Shown: in pieces, positions 8,499-16,812 of the stretch
Numbering within the stretch: position 1 is the first letter of the stretch
Layout: each line of letters opens with the position of its first letter
Assembly: GCF_009834915.1 (NCBI RefSeq)
Contig: NZ_WVHS01000004.1
Coordinates: 372,001 to 436,000 of the forward strand
Length of the DNA stretch: 64,000 nt
From: Hufsiella ginkgonis
GTDB lineage: Bacteria; Bacteroidota; Bacteroidia; Sphingobacteriales; Sphingobacteriaceae
Direction: 5' to 3'
Program-made: the position numbers and the translations under genes
The notes under the pieces: model-generated
The model's input: the letters and a program-made list of their open reading frames with translations, nothing else
Databases searched by the model: none
Told to the model about the DNA's origin: nothing

Positions 8499-9749
8499 AT
8501 GGAGTCGCTGGATAAAGAAGTGCTGGATTTTGAGTCGGCTAAAAAACGGTTAAACGGGATCGTAAACCGGACGCCCCTGGTCTACAACCACGGGCTTTCG
8601 TTAAAATATAACTGCGAAGTTTACCTGAAACGCGAGGACCAGCAGATCGTACGTTCGTACAAGATCCGCGGCGCCTATAACATGATCAGCTCGCTTTCCG
8701 CAGCACAGCTGGAAAAAGGCATCGTTTGCGCAAGCGCAGGCAACCATGCACAGGGAGTGGCTTTTTCTTGCCGGCGACTTGGCATTAAAGGGATCATCTT
8801 TATGCCGGAGATCACGCCCAAACAAAAAGTAAAACAAACGGCCATGTTTGGCGACAGCTCGATAGAAATCGTGCTTACCGGCGATACTTTCGACGATTGC
8901 CAGCAGGAAGCCCTCGCCTATGCGGCGGCACACGAAATGGCGTTCATCCCCCCGTTCGACGATCGCCGGATCGTGGCCGGACAGGGTACCGTAGGAATGG
9001 AGATCGCCGAAGACCTGCCGGGCGCAGACCTCGTGATCGTTCCCGTGGGCGGCGGCGGGCTTGCCTCCGGCGTGGGCCACTACCTTAAAAGCTTTAATCC
9101 ATCGATCAGCATATTGGGCGTAGAGCCCGAAGGGGCGCCGTCTATGAAGGCCGCTTTTGATGCCGGCGAACCGGTCACGCTCCCGGAAATAAGCCGCTTT
9201 ATTGACGGCGCAGCGGTGAAACGGGTAGGTGCGCTCACCTATGTCCTGGCCAAAGAAGTGCTGGATGAGGTATTGCTCGTTCCGGAAGGGAAAGTCTGCT
9301 CTGCCATATTAAAGCTTTACAACGAGGATGCGATCGTTGCCGAACCGGCAGGCGCCATGTCCGTAGCCGCGCTCGATCTTTGCAAAGACTTGCTTCCCGG
9401 CAAAAAGGTAGTGTGTGTAATAAGCGGCGGCAACAACGACATCGACCGGATGCAGGAAATAAAGGAACGTTCACTGCTTTACGAAGGACTGAAACACTAT
9501 TTCATCGTCCGCTTTCCGCAGCGTCCCGGGGCGCTTAAGCTGTTCGTTAACCATGTGCTGGGGCCGCATGACGATATTACCCGCTTCGAGTTCATCAAAA
9601 AAACGGAACGCGAAAGCGGACCTGCTTTGGTGGGCATCGAGCTGAAATCGTCAGACGACTACGCCTCCCTGGTACAGCGTATGCAAGCCCACCGGTTCGA
9701 CTACAAAGAGCTTAACCGCGACCAGACACTGTTCGAATACCTGGTATAA
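8499..9749 (+). CDS. ilvA: Threonine dehydratase (biosynthetic)
   Basis: PLP enzyme deaminating threonine to 2-oxobutyrate, the entry to isoleucine. VRSYKIRGAYN holds the PLP lysine, CASAGNHAQGVA and VPVGGGGLASG hold the phosphate and substrate loops. The catalytic domain ends near residue 325; the remaining 90 residues (FIVRFPQRPGALKLFVNHVL onward) form one ACT-like regulatory domain, against two in the 514-residue E. coli enzyme. One base separates it from leuA. It closes the ilv-leu cluster. Confidence 0.93.
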   Translation: MESLDKEVLDFESAKKRLNGIVNRTPLVYNHGLSLKYNCEVYLKREDQQIVRSYKIRGAYNMISSLSAAQLEKGIVCASAGNHAQGVAFSCRRLGIKGIIFMPEITPKQKVKQTAMFGDSSIEIVLTGDTFDDCQQEALAYAAAHEMAFIPPFDDRRIVAGQGTVGMEIAEDLPGADLVIVPVGGGGLASGVGHYLKSFNPSISILGVEPEGAPSMKAAFDAGEPVTLPEISRFIDGAAVKRVGALTYVLAKEVLDEVLLVPEGKVCSAILKLYNEDAIVAEPAGAMSVAALDLCKDLLPGKKVVCVISGGNNDIDRMQEIKERSLLYEGLKHYFIVRFPQRPGALKLFVNHVLGPHDDITRFEFIKKTERESGPALVGIELKSSDDYASLVQRMQAHRFDYKELNRDQTLFEYLV

Positions 9750-9758
9750 GCCTTTCCC

Positions 9759-9785
9759 TTGTTCTCCTCAAATAATTTATCTTCG
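9759..9785 (+). promoter_or_regulatory. Possible promoter for the TMEM175-like gene
   Basis: TTG at 9759-9761, a 16-base gap, then TATCTTCG at 9778-9785, one base off the Bacteroidota -7 consensus TAnnTTTG. It lies 14 bases before the ATG at 9800 and would separate this gene from the ilv-leu transcript. Confidence 0.3.
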
Positions 9786-9799
9786 TGACCAGGTAAGTT

Positions 9800-10474
9800 A
9801 TGAAAGAAGACAAAGAAATCACATCCGACGAAATCCGCAGAGAGTTTCAGCTTGAGAGAATGGTATTATTCAGCGATGCCGTTTTTGCGATCGTAATCAC
9901 GCTGATGGCCATTGAAATTAAGATGCCCGAAGGCATTGAGATCAAATCAGACGCCGATCTGTGGCATGAGTTTAAACACGTTGGCCCCATTATCCTCTCT
10001 TACATCATCAGCTTCACCTTTATTGGTGTGATCTGGTTCCGCCATCTGAAGATCTTCAGCCGGCTTAAAGATTATGATACGGGCCTGGTTGTCCGCAACC
10101 TGCTGTTGCTGTTCTTTATCGGCCTCTTTCCATTCGGCTCCTCGCTTATTACGCATTATCGCTCGCTTACCAGCCCGACCGTTATTTACCTGTTCCTGGT
10201 CTTTTTCAGCATGCTTTCGCTGCAGCTGCTTCAGTACTATATCATGGTGCAGCGTCCCGCGCTGCGAAGAAACGTATCGGTGGTTAGAGAGACAAAAGAG
10301 CTGAAGGTATTTTGGATTACCTTATCGGGTTTTCTGGTTACCCTGGTCTCGGTAGCCGTTTCTTCATTCTTCCTGCAACCGGAAGAGCGTCAGTATATTT
10401 TCATAGCCGGCGTGATGCTTACCGCCGCGGCATCGAGAATATCGAGGAAATACTTTTTAAAAGGCATGGAGTAA
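9800..10474 (+). CDS. TMEM175/DUF1211 family membrane protein (likely K+ channel)
   Basis: The N-terminal stretch LERMVLFSDAVFAIVITLMA contains the FSD motif that lines the pore in TMEM175-type potassium channels; bacterial members have one six-helix repeat and tetramerise. About six hydrophobic segments are visible, including HVGPIILSYIISFTFIGVIW and NLLLLFFIGLFPFGSS, consistent with 224 residues. It is set 50 bp after ilvA with its own possible promoter and faces the ABC ATPase gene convergently, 7 bp apart. Ion selectivity is inferred from the family. Confidence 0.8.
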   Translation: MKEDKEITSDEIRREFQLERMVLFSDAVFAIVITLMAIEIKMPEGIEIKSDADLWHEFKHVGPIILSYIISFTFIGVIWFRHLKIFSRLKDYDTGLVVRNLLLLFFIGLFPFGSSLITHYRSLTSPTVIYLFLVFFSMLSLQLLQYYIMVQRPALRRNVSVVRETKELKVFWITLSGFLVTLVSVAVSSFFLQPEERQYIFIAGVMLTAAASRISRKYFLKGME

Positions 10475-10481
10475 CGGCAAG

Positions 10482-11477
10482 CTAAAATTCTGTTACCTGC
10501 CTGACGGTGAAATGCACCTTCATCCCTTTTTGGTATTTACCAGGATCATTGCATAACGCGCGGAAACTGGTGCCGTTACACAACAACCGGACTTCCTCCT
10601 GGGCCCCTTTAAAAGAGACATCTTCTATGAGGGCCGACCTGTTTGTCCAGCCGGCGTTTAACGATACCCATTCGGGGTAAAACAACACTTGTGACCCTTT
10701 GGCCTTTAAGCCGATGGCGGTAGCCTCACCCGGTGAAAGTACGTTCGCACTTCCGAGTAATTCGCCCGTATACGGATGTTTCGGCTGGTTGTATACGTTC
10801 GAAGGTGTACCGGTTTCGATCACTGCTCCTTCACGGAGGATGATTAACTGTTCCGCCAGCATCAGCCCATCCACCGGGTCGTGCGAAACCAGGATGATAG
10901 TGACCCCCGTTTCCTGCGCTAAGCGTTTAATATCGGCCCGGAGAATGTTCTTTACCAACGTATCCAGCTGACTGAAAGGCTCATCCATCAGCAGCACCTC
11001 GGGTTCAGTGATCATCGCCCGGGCAATCGCCACGCGCTGCCTTTCGCCGCCGCTCAGGTCGGCTACCCGCTTATCTGCCAGGTGGCCGATGTGCAGCAGT
11101 TCCATCATCGCCAATGAACGGTTACGCTTCTTCTCCAGGTTGGTATTGGGAAGCATGGAAGCGATGTTATCGTACACCTTGGCATAGGTGTTCAGGTCAA
11201 AATCCTGGGTTACCATCTTCATCCGGTCGTGTCCCGGGATAAGCTTTTCCTCCGGCCCCATTACTACCTCGCCTTTAAAGAGCACTTGTCCGCTTTGCGG
11301 CGATACCAGGCCGTAGATCAGCTTCAATAAGGTACTTTTCCCGCTTCCGCTTTCGCCCACCACGGCAATCACCTGGCCTTGACTTATATCGACGCTGATT
11401 TCCCGTACCCCCGATACGAGGTTATTCATGTACTGGCGGGTAACTTGTTTTAGCTCGAGGAATGGAACAGGCGACAT
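10482..11477 (-). CDS. ABC transporter ATP-binding protein, permease not nearby
   Basis: Walker A GESGSGKST, signature LSGGERQRVAIARAM, Walker B VLLMDEPFSQLD and switch His in VSHDP are all intact, so it should hydrolyse ATP. After the nucleotide-binding domain (about 230 residues) comes HPYTGELLGSANVL and a C-terminal portion of about 90 residues like the TOBE/OB regions of spermidine/putrescine- and Fe3+-type importer ATPases. No permease or binding-protein gene is adjacent, so the substrate cannot be inferred. The upstream barrel gene is insulated from it by a terminator. Confidence 0.85.
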   Translation of the reverse strand: MSPVPFLELKQVTRQYMNNLVSGVREISVDISQGQVIAVVGESGSGKSTLLKLIYGLVSPQSGQVLFKGEVVMGPEEKLIPGHDRMKMVTQDFDLNTYAKVYDNIASMLPNTNLEKKRNRSLAMMELLHIGHLADKRVADLSGGERQRVAIARAMITEPEVLLMDEPFSQLDTLVKNILRADIKRLAQETGVTIILVSHDPVDGLMLAEQLIILREGAVIETGTPSNVYNQPKHPYTGELLGSANVLSPGEATAIGLKAKGSQVLFYPEWVSLNAGWTNRSALIEDVSFKGAQEEVRLLCNGTSFRALCNDPGKYQKGMKVHFTVRQVTEF

Positions 11478-11493
11478 GCTGCGAAGATACGGA

Positions 11494-11531
11494 AAACAAA
11501 AAACCCGACCGAAGAAACTCCGGGCGGGTTA
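11494..11531 (-). terminator. Intrinsic terminator after the outer-membrane barrel gene
   Basis: Read on the - strand, AACCCGCCCGGAG, a short loop, then a CGGTCGGGTT arm and TTTTTTGTTTT. It lies just below the stop at 11549 and before the ABC ATPase start. Confidence 0.75.
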
Positions 11532-11548
11532 AATGTATAGAACTGATT

Positions 11549-12367
11549 TTAAAATCCAAACATTACACCGAAGGCCATATTCTTAAGACCTTTCTGTGCG
11601 GGGCTGTTTTCAAACATATCGTTAAAATATTGTTTGTAGAATAAGCCGGCGCCTCCGTAACCGACCCTTGCATAAGCTCCGTAACGGAACTCGGAGAAGT
11701 GGTAATCGTCTTTAAACTTCTGTTTACCGTTTTCATCACTCACCTGTTTTACCTTTCCGCCGAGCAGGAATCCAACTTCCGGACCGGCCACCAGGTGGAA
11801 CCGTTTCCCTCTCCGGTCGCTTTTGCTGCGGTAATCGAAGCCAAGGGGGATACGGAGATAAGTAGAAGAGAAACGGTTCTTCTCATATTCAACGGCATCT
11901 ACCGAGTAGTTCAGTACCGGCTGGTCCCTGAGGATGGTGATATCTTTTTCGAGGCGGATATGCGTCCAGTCGAAACCACCTGCCACGTAGATCTTGAAAT
12001 AGCTGGTGAACCGGTACCCGAACTGGAGAATATCGAATCCGACGTTGCTGGTTTTGCTCGATTTATAATCCAGGAACTGGTTGGCGGGAGATAGCGTGAA
12101 GCTTCCGTTATCTACCAGCTTGGAGAAACCGATATCGAAGCGCTCGAACGTTAAGGCAAACGATGCGCCGGGTGCCTTAGAGCGGTTTTTAAGCGAGTCG
12201 CGCTTGCTCTCTATCCCGATCCCGTTTTCGGTGGCGCCAACGGTTACAGTAACTGTTTTCTTCTTGGTTTTTATGGTATCGACGGGAGAATCAACGCTGA
12301 TATGGCGAGCGGCATAACCCATGGCAGCTGTCGCTGCGAGCACTATTGTTAAAACTAAGCGTTTCAT
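11549..12367 (-). CDS. Putative outer-membrane beta-barrel protein
   Basis: No named family was recognised. MKRLVLTIVLAATAAMGYA is a clear signal peptide; after a short polar linker the rest alternates hydrophobic and polar residues, with aromatic-rich strands such as FDILQFGYRFTSYFKIYVAGG and a C-terminal GVMFGF ending in Phe, as outer-membrane barrels usually do. 272 residues would fit 8-10 strands. It is third in a row after an ECF sigma factor and a single-pass probable anti-sigma factor (6 bp gap), which suggests it is the envelope output or sensor of that sigma system. Confidence 0.7.
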   Translation of the reverse strand: MKRLVLTIVLAATAAMGYAARHISVDSPVDTIKTKKKTVTVTVGATENGIGIESKRDSLKNRSKAPGASFALTFERFDIGFSKLVDNGSFTLSPANQFLDYKSSKTSNVGFDILQFGYRFTSYFKIYVAGGFDWTHIRLEKDITILRDQPVLNYSVDAVEYEKNRFSSTYLRIPLGFDYRSKSDRRGKRFHLVAGPEVGFLLGGKVKQVSDENGKQKFKDDYHFSEFRYGAYARVGYGGAGLFYKQYFNDMFENSPAQKGLKNMAFGVMFGF

Positions 12368-12372
12368 GATAT

Positions 12373-13170
12373 TTATTTATTGGTTGAATTATTGTTCTTG
12401 CTTTTGATCTTGAGCAAACCTAGGTTGATGCCCGATACTTCTGTACCCTCGTCGCTGTCCCTGAATTCGATCACTTTATCATCCCGCGGATCTACCTTGC
12501 CTACCACGTAGTTCACCAATCCGCCGATCGACCTGATCCTGCGTTTCGGCGCAGGTTCGGCAATTTCCGATTCGCGCATATTTACGTTGTTGGCCATCGC
12601 CACATCGCTGGTGGCTTCGATGGTATGTTTATAACCCAGTGGCTGGATGGCCCGTTGTCCTGTGGGTTGCGCTGGCTCCTGCGATGCCTCGGTTACGGTT
12701 GATGCCACCAGCGTGCTGCTGATCTCCTGCTCTTCAGGCACCGTTTGCAGGGAAGGCTTTTTAGCCGATGGTCTTGTTGCTGCACGGGCCACAGTTATGG
12801 TTGATGCCGACCGGCTGGGCACTGGCTCGTCTGCTGCCGGTTGCTTTACCGCAGGCCGCCCAGTTACCGGGGTTACCGCCACCGGATCTTTCGCCGATGC
12901 CACAACCTCCGCAGGCTGCTGACCATGCAGTTTAATGGATTTCCCTGGTTGGTAGAACAACCACAGGCCGGTAAAAGCTACAACGGTTACGCTGGCGGCA
13001 GCCATCCAGAACACCGGGATGGTACGCGTTTTCGTTTTCTTTTGTTGTACAGGCCGGGCGTCCAGTTGTTCAGCGATCCCTGCCCATAACCCGGGCGAAA
13101 CTTCAGGCTCGAAATCATCGAACTTCTGTTGAAAAAGCAGGTCCAGTTCTTTATCCGACATTGGTTGCAT
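12373..13170 (-). CDS. Probable anti-sigma factor (single-pass membrane protein)
   Basis: The N-terminal 45 residues (SDKELDLLFQQKFDDFEPEV, GLWAGIAEQLDA) are acidic and helical, a lysine/arginine patch follows, then one membrane helix at about 51-69 (VFWMAAASVTVVAFTGLWLF). The periplasmic part is long, low-complexity and rich in Pro, Ala, Thr and Val. This matches the layout of Bacteroidota anti-sigma proteins, though no named domain is certain. It overlaps the upstream sigma gene by 20 bp (11 bp if the Met at codon 4 is used), so the two are likely translated together. Confidence 0.65.
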   Translation of the reverse strand: MQPMSDKELDLLFQQKFDDFEPEVSPGLWAGIAEQLDARPVQQKKTKTRTIPVFWMAAASVTVVAFTGLWLFYQPGKSIKLHGQQPAEVVASAKDPVAVTPVTGRPAVKQPAADEPVPSRSASTITVARAATRPSAKKPSLQTVPEEQEISSTLVASTVTEASQEPAQPTGQRAIQPLGYKHTIEATSDVAMANNVNMRESEIAEPAPKRRIRSIGGLVNYVVGKVDPRDDKVIEFRDSDEGTEVSGINLGLLKIKSKNNNSTNK

Positions 13171-13726
13171 AATTAAAACCCTCCATTTTTACGATCTTTT
13201 CTCTTAAAATAGCTCTTGCTCTTGATAACTGGGATTTTGAGGCCCCTTCACTGATTCCCAGCTGTTCTGAGATCTCCTTGTGCGAAAATCCTTCGATCAC
13301 ATACATGTTAAATACCAGCCGGTAGCCTGTAGATAGTTGCGAAATGAGCTTCAACAGGTCCTTCGTCTCCAAACCGTTCATATCGAATGTTGTTTGGGCC
13401 TCATCATATACTTCGTCGATGTCGACCACATTGAGCATCCGCTGATTCTTACGGTAGATCTCGATGGCCGTATTCACCATGATCCTCCTTATCCATCCTT
13501 CAAAAGACCCGTCTCCCCTGAATTCCGATACCTTTTTAAACACTTTCACAAAACCCAACTGTAACATATCTTCAGCTTCGTATTGGTCTTTGGCATATCT
13601 CATACATACCCCCAGCATCCGCGATGCCAGCGTTTTGTATAAGAGCTCCTGGGCTTTGCGCTCGCCGCGCCTGCACCCTTCGAGCAAGTCGTTTATAGTA
13701 AACTTATGTTCCAAATTCATATACAT
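13151..13726 (-). CDS. ECF-family RNA polymerase sigma factor
   Basis: Region 2 is visible as MRYAKDQYEAEDMLQLGFVK and GSFEGWIRRIMVNTAIEIYRK; region 4 as GYRLVFNMYVIEGFSHKEI and LGISEGASKSQLSRARAIL (helix-turn-helix). 191 residues, typical of ECF sigma factors. It heads a three-gene operon with its probable anti-sigma factor and a barrel protein, and probably directs its own transcription. Start at 13726 (MYMNL) or six bases later. The nearby region holds no exact TAnnTTTG box in the correct place. Confidence 0.9.
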   Translation of the reverse strand: MYMNLEHKFTINDLLEGCRRGERKAQELLYKTLASRMLGVCMRYAKDQYEAEDMLQLGFVKVFKKVSEFRGDGSFEGWIRRIMVNTAIEIYRKNQRMLNVVDIDEVYDEAQTTFDMNGLETKDLLKLISQLSTGYRLVFNMYVIEGFSHKEISEQLGISEGASKSQLSRARAILREKIVKMEGFNYATNVG

Positions 13727-13796
13727 TTAAATACAAGATGTAGCAATCCGGATATTGGTTGCATCCTGTGATAAAATTTCATCAAAATTTCATTTA

Positions 13797-13949
13797 GTGG
13801 TCAGTGATCAGTTGTCAGTGATCAGTTCCTATCCCGGTCGTTATGCGTGATGCAGCAACTGATCACTGACACTGATTACTGACAACTGATCACGGATTAC
13901 TGACAACTGATCACTGACAACTGATCACTGATCACTGATCACTGATTAC
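13797..13949. repeat. Largest ATCAGT-type palindromic repeat, at the end of a barrel gene
   Basis: Left arm (to 13827) is GGTCAGTGATCAGTTGTCAGTGATCAGTT; core 13828-13856 begins CCTATCCCGGTCG; the right arm from 13857 is a long run of AACTGATCACTGA, GATTACTGACAACTGATCA and ATCACTG units, roughly three times the left arm. Units are 7-10 bases and irregular, with no unique spacers, so it is not a CRISPR array. On the - strand its end codes for the last residues and stop of the gene at 13939. Confidence 0.85.
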
Positions 13950-15063
13950 TTCTAACCATCCTGAAGTCCTGCCTGTACACCAAAAATAGCGAATGATAAA
14001 ACTCCGCTTTCCCGCCGGGGCCAAGGTCAAATACCGGTTCTACACGAAAGTCGAGCCTGAAATTCTGCGTCAGGTCCTTCTGGAAAGCGTAACGTAAAAA
14101 CAGCAGCTCCCGGTGTTTTTCACTATAACCGGGGTGATTGATCTGTTGCGAAAGTGACTGGTAGATGGGCATGCCGTTTATCGCGATAAAGCCCTGCCCG
14201 TTCCAGTAGCTGGCAAGCACTGTCCCCAGCCGCGTATCGGCCCCGAGGTTGAGGTAAGCGCCGGTACCGCGGGAAAAGGGCCTGATCTTAACCGGAGATA
14301 ATTCGTTGTAGGTAACGAAATAATTTTCCGTCCGCCAGCTGCCCACGAAACCATTGCTCTTTAACGTCAGCTTTACACCAGCGGCCGAGTTGACGATCGT
14401 TTGCAGCGGCCGGGCCATGGTATCGATCTGTCCTCCCTGGTGGAACGCGGTAAGCTGCAAGGGCACGGAAAATGTGATCCTCTTTCCCGCCGCAAGGCGG
14501 ACGTCGGACGATAATCCCGCCACGATCTGCTCCTGTACCGGCGACGGTTTGTAGATCATGCGTTTCCAGTTAATAAACGCATCCAAGAATAATGCAGGTT
14601 TGCTGATCACCAGTTGGGTGCCGTATTCAACCGGGTCGTTAACGGTTTTCTCGAAATCATACAGTGGCTCTATCAACCGGTGATTCACATTGGCTTCCAG
14701 CGCTCCCGCGATCAACGCGGTATTTCCCTTTTGGTATTTGACACTAAATAAAGGATAAGTTTTAGAGATCCCCTCCGACCCGAAGTCTTTCTGCAGCAAA
14801 GCGCCTGCTGTAAGCACCAGTTCCGGATTCGCGTAATAGGCCAATTGGGGCGAAAGCTGGGTACCGTACAGTGTATACCCGTCCTGGAACTTATTATAAA
14901 ACTCGTAGTTGCGCAGGAAGTTAAAGTTATTGACGCTGAGGTAAAGAGATCCGGTACGATAATAATCGGGACGGATGCGGTACTCCAGGCTGTCATTTCT
15001 CAGCTGTCCGGAAACGCGGAGGGAGCATACAGTAAAACAAAAAAAAAATAGGAGCTTCTTCAT
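13939..15063 (-). CDS. Putative outer-membrane beta-barrel protein, C-terminus made by a repeat
   Basis: No named family was recognised. The start chosen is the ATG giving MKKLLFFFCFTVCSLRVSG, a signal peptide; the frame is open 14 codons further up but those add only an odd hydrophobic run. The mature part is rich in short amphipathic strands (SLYLSVNNFNFLRNYEF, AYYANPELVLTAGALL, ELLFLRYAFQ, LDFRVEPVFDL), which suggests a barrel of about 350 residues. It ends Arg-Ser-Asn-Gln-stop, where AGT AAT CAG TGA is the edge of the repeat. It lies downstream of hemJ, probably behind a weak terminator. Confidence 0.6.
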   Translation of the reverse strand: MKKLLFFFCFTVCSLRVSGQLRNDSLEYRIRPDYYRTGSLYLSVNNFNFLRNYEFYNKFQDGYTLYGTQLSPQLAYYANPELVLTAGALLQKDFGSEGISKTYPLFSVKYQKGNTALIAGALEANVNHRLIEPLYDFEKTVNDPVEYGTQLVISKPALFLDAFINWKRMIYKPSPVQEQIVAGLSSDVRLAAGKRITFSVPLQLTAFHQGGQIDTMARPLQTIVNSAAGVKLTLKSNGFVGSWRTENYFVTYNELSPVKIRPFSRGTGAYLNLGADTRLGTVLASYWNGQGFIAINGMPIYQSLSQQINHPGYSEKHRELLFLRYAFQKDLTQNFRLDFRVEPVFDLGPGGKAEFYHSLFLVYRQDFRMVRSNQ

Positions 15064-15153
15064 TGAGGCGATATGCAAGATCGCAAATATAAGAGTTATA
15101 AACACTTAAAATTATTAGCAGTACTTCATGAGCTGCGGCTTGGGAATATAAAG

Positions 15154-15180
15154 ATTAAAAAGCTGCCGTAGAAACGGCCT
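15154..15180 (-). terminator. Probable terminator at the end of the heme operon
   Basis: On the - strand GCCGT, TTCT loop, ACGGC, then AGCTTTTTAATCTTT. The stem is short (5 bp), but the T-rich tail and position 20 bp below the hemJ stop fit. Confidence 0.45.
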
Positions 15181-15200
15181 CCGATTGATTGCCGCTTAAC

Positions 15201-15737
15201 TCAGTCTTTCGTCCGGTAATACTTGTAGATCTTCACTGCTATCATGATCATCACCCCGAAGAGCACGAACCCGATCGTTCCATAAATCCAGTTCATCGCG
15301 CTTTTTAACACTACCGTGAACACGATAGCGACAAGGAAAAGGGTGGCTACTTCGTTCCAGATACGTAATTGGGTGGAAGTCCAGGCAGAATTCCCTTCCT
15401 TTAATTTGGTGACGATGCCCTGGCAAATGAAATGGTAAACCAGCAACCCGATCACGAAGCCGAGCTTTACGAGCATCCACGGTTGGCGGTACCACTCCAG
15501 CACGATCATCATATAAACACCGGTAAGCGCAGCCAGGATCATCGCCGGCGTAGCGATCACGTTCCACAGGAGCTTCTCCATCTTAACAAATTGATGGTGA
15601 AGGATCTGCCGGTCGGGCTCGGCGCGATCATTCGCTTCGGTATGGTAAATAAATAGCCGGACGATGTAAAGAAGACCGGCCATCCAGCTTACCACGAAGA
15701 TAATGTGGAGAGATTTCAGATAACCGTAATATTCCAT
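15201..15737 (-). CDS. hemJ: Protoporphyrinogen oxidase HemJ
   Basis: Four-to-five-helix inner-membrane protein that oxidises protoporphyrinogen IX to protoporphyrin IX. It begins YLKSLHIIFVVSWMAGLLYI, with the conserved His in the first helix and the WMAG motif, then RLFIYH. Later helices are LLWNVIATPAMILAALTGVY and a WMLVKLGFVIGLLVYHF segment with conserved Lys and His. 178 residues, normal. It is the last gene of the heme operon, 4 bp after hemE, and explains how this step is made in the absence of hemG or hemY here. Confidence 0.88.
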   Translation of the reverse strand: MEYYGYLKSLHIIFVVSWMAGLLYIVRLFIYHTEANDRAEPDRQILHHQFVKMEKLLWNVIATPAMILAALTGVYMMIVLEWYRQPWMLVKLGFVIGLLVYHFICQGIVTKLKEGNSAWTSTQLRIWNEVATLFLVAIVFTVVLKSAMNWIYGTIGFVLFGVMIMIAVKIYKYYRTKD

Positions 15738-15741
15738 CAGG

Positions 15742-16812
15742 CTAGTAGCTGAATTCTTTGATCAGTTCCACAGCGTATTTTACGTTATCGAAAGGAATAT
15801 CAGGCATTATACCATGTCCGAGGTTAAAGATAAAGCCGTCCTGGCCACGCATCCGCTCGAACAGCTGCAGGATCCTTTCTTTGATCACCTTTTTATCGGC
15901 ATACAGGATATGGGGGTCCAGGTTTCCCTGTACAGCGATGCCTTCAGGCAATTGCCGCTTGATAGTTAGGAGGTCGGCATTCCAGTCCACGGAGATCACG
16001 TCCGGGGCGGCTTCAGCCATCATCGGTGCAAATACGGAGCTTCCCTTACAAAAGGAGATTACAGGAATATCTTTCCGGTTTAACCGGGAAATGATCTGTT
16101 CGATGTAATAATGAGAGAACTCCCGGTAGTCGTCCCACGAAAGCGCCTGCGCCCAACTGTCAAAGATCTGTACCGCGTTTACGCCGGCTTCGATCTGCAG
16201 GTTCAGGTAATCGGCGGTCACCACGGCGATTTTCGAGAGGAGCCGGTGAGCCAGTTCGGGCTCATTGTGCAGCATCAGCTTGGTAAGCTTAAAGTCCTTA
16301 GACGATCCGCCCTCAACCAGGTAGCTCATCACCGTGAACGGCGCCCCGGCGAAACCGATCAGCGGGATCTTGCCGTTTAGCCGCTCCCGGATCACGCGAA
16401 TGGCATCGGCCACATACTGAAGCTTATCCAGCACCCCGGTTTGGAGGTTATCCACATCGGCTTTTGTTCTTACCGGGTTGGCAAAACGCGGGCCGATGCC
16501 GTTGGTAAAGCTCAGGTCGCCACCCATGGCCTCGCCGGTGACGAGGATATCCGAAAATAGGATAGCGGCGTCAATATCAAGCAAATTCACCGGGAGCATG
16601 GTCACGTCTGCTGCAATCTCCGGGGTTTTGCACATTTCGAGGAAAGAATACTTGTTTTTGATCTCCCAGTATTCTTTCATAAACCTGCCCGCCTGCCGCA
16701 TCATCCATACAGGGGGGCGTTCAACGGGCAGTGAAAATGCGGAACGTATAAATAAAGAATTCTCCACACGGGGCATTTTAAGGTCCTGGGCGGGTATGTG
16801 CTGGTGATCCAT
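15742..16812 (-). CDS. hemE: Uroporphyrinogen decarboxylase
   Basis: Removes four carboxyl groups from uroporphyrinogen III to give coproporphyrinogen III. RPPVWMMRQAGRFMKEY is the family signature with the substrate-binding Arg residues; AAILFSDILV, GFAGAPFTVMSYLVEGG, FDSWAQAL and NLGHGIMPD are also present. 356 residues; the first 12 residues (MDHQHIPAQDLK) extend beyond most homologues, and the Met at codon 13 is a possible start. The ATG at 16812 overlaps the stop of the response regulator by one base (TAATG), typical of coupled translation. Confidence 0.94.
   Translation of the reverse strand: MDHQHIPAQDLKMPRVENSLFIRSAFSLPVERPPVWMMRQAGRFMKEYWEIKNKYSFLEMCKTPEIAADVTMLPVNLLDIDAAILFSDILVTGEAMGGDLSFTNGIGPRFANPVRTKADVDNLQTGVLDKLQYVADAIRVIRERLNGKIPLIGFAGAPFTVMSYLVEGGSSKDFKLTKLMLHNEPELAHRLLSKIAVVTADYLNLQIEAGVNAVQIFDSWAQALSWDDYREFSHYYIEQIISRLNRKDIPVISFCKGSSVFAPMMAEAAPDVISVDWNADLLTIKRQLPEGIAVQGNLDPHILYADKKVIKERILQLFERMRGQDGFIFNLGHGIMPDIPFDNVKYAVELIKEFSY

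Noticed and set aside
13797-13949. Possible CRISPR array from dense short repeats
   Set aside because: Units are 7-10 bases, overlapping and palindromic, with no unique spacers of constant length and no cas genes nearby.
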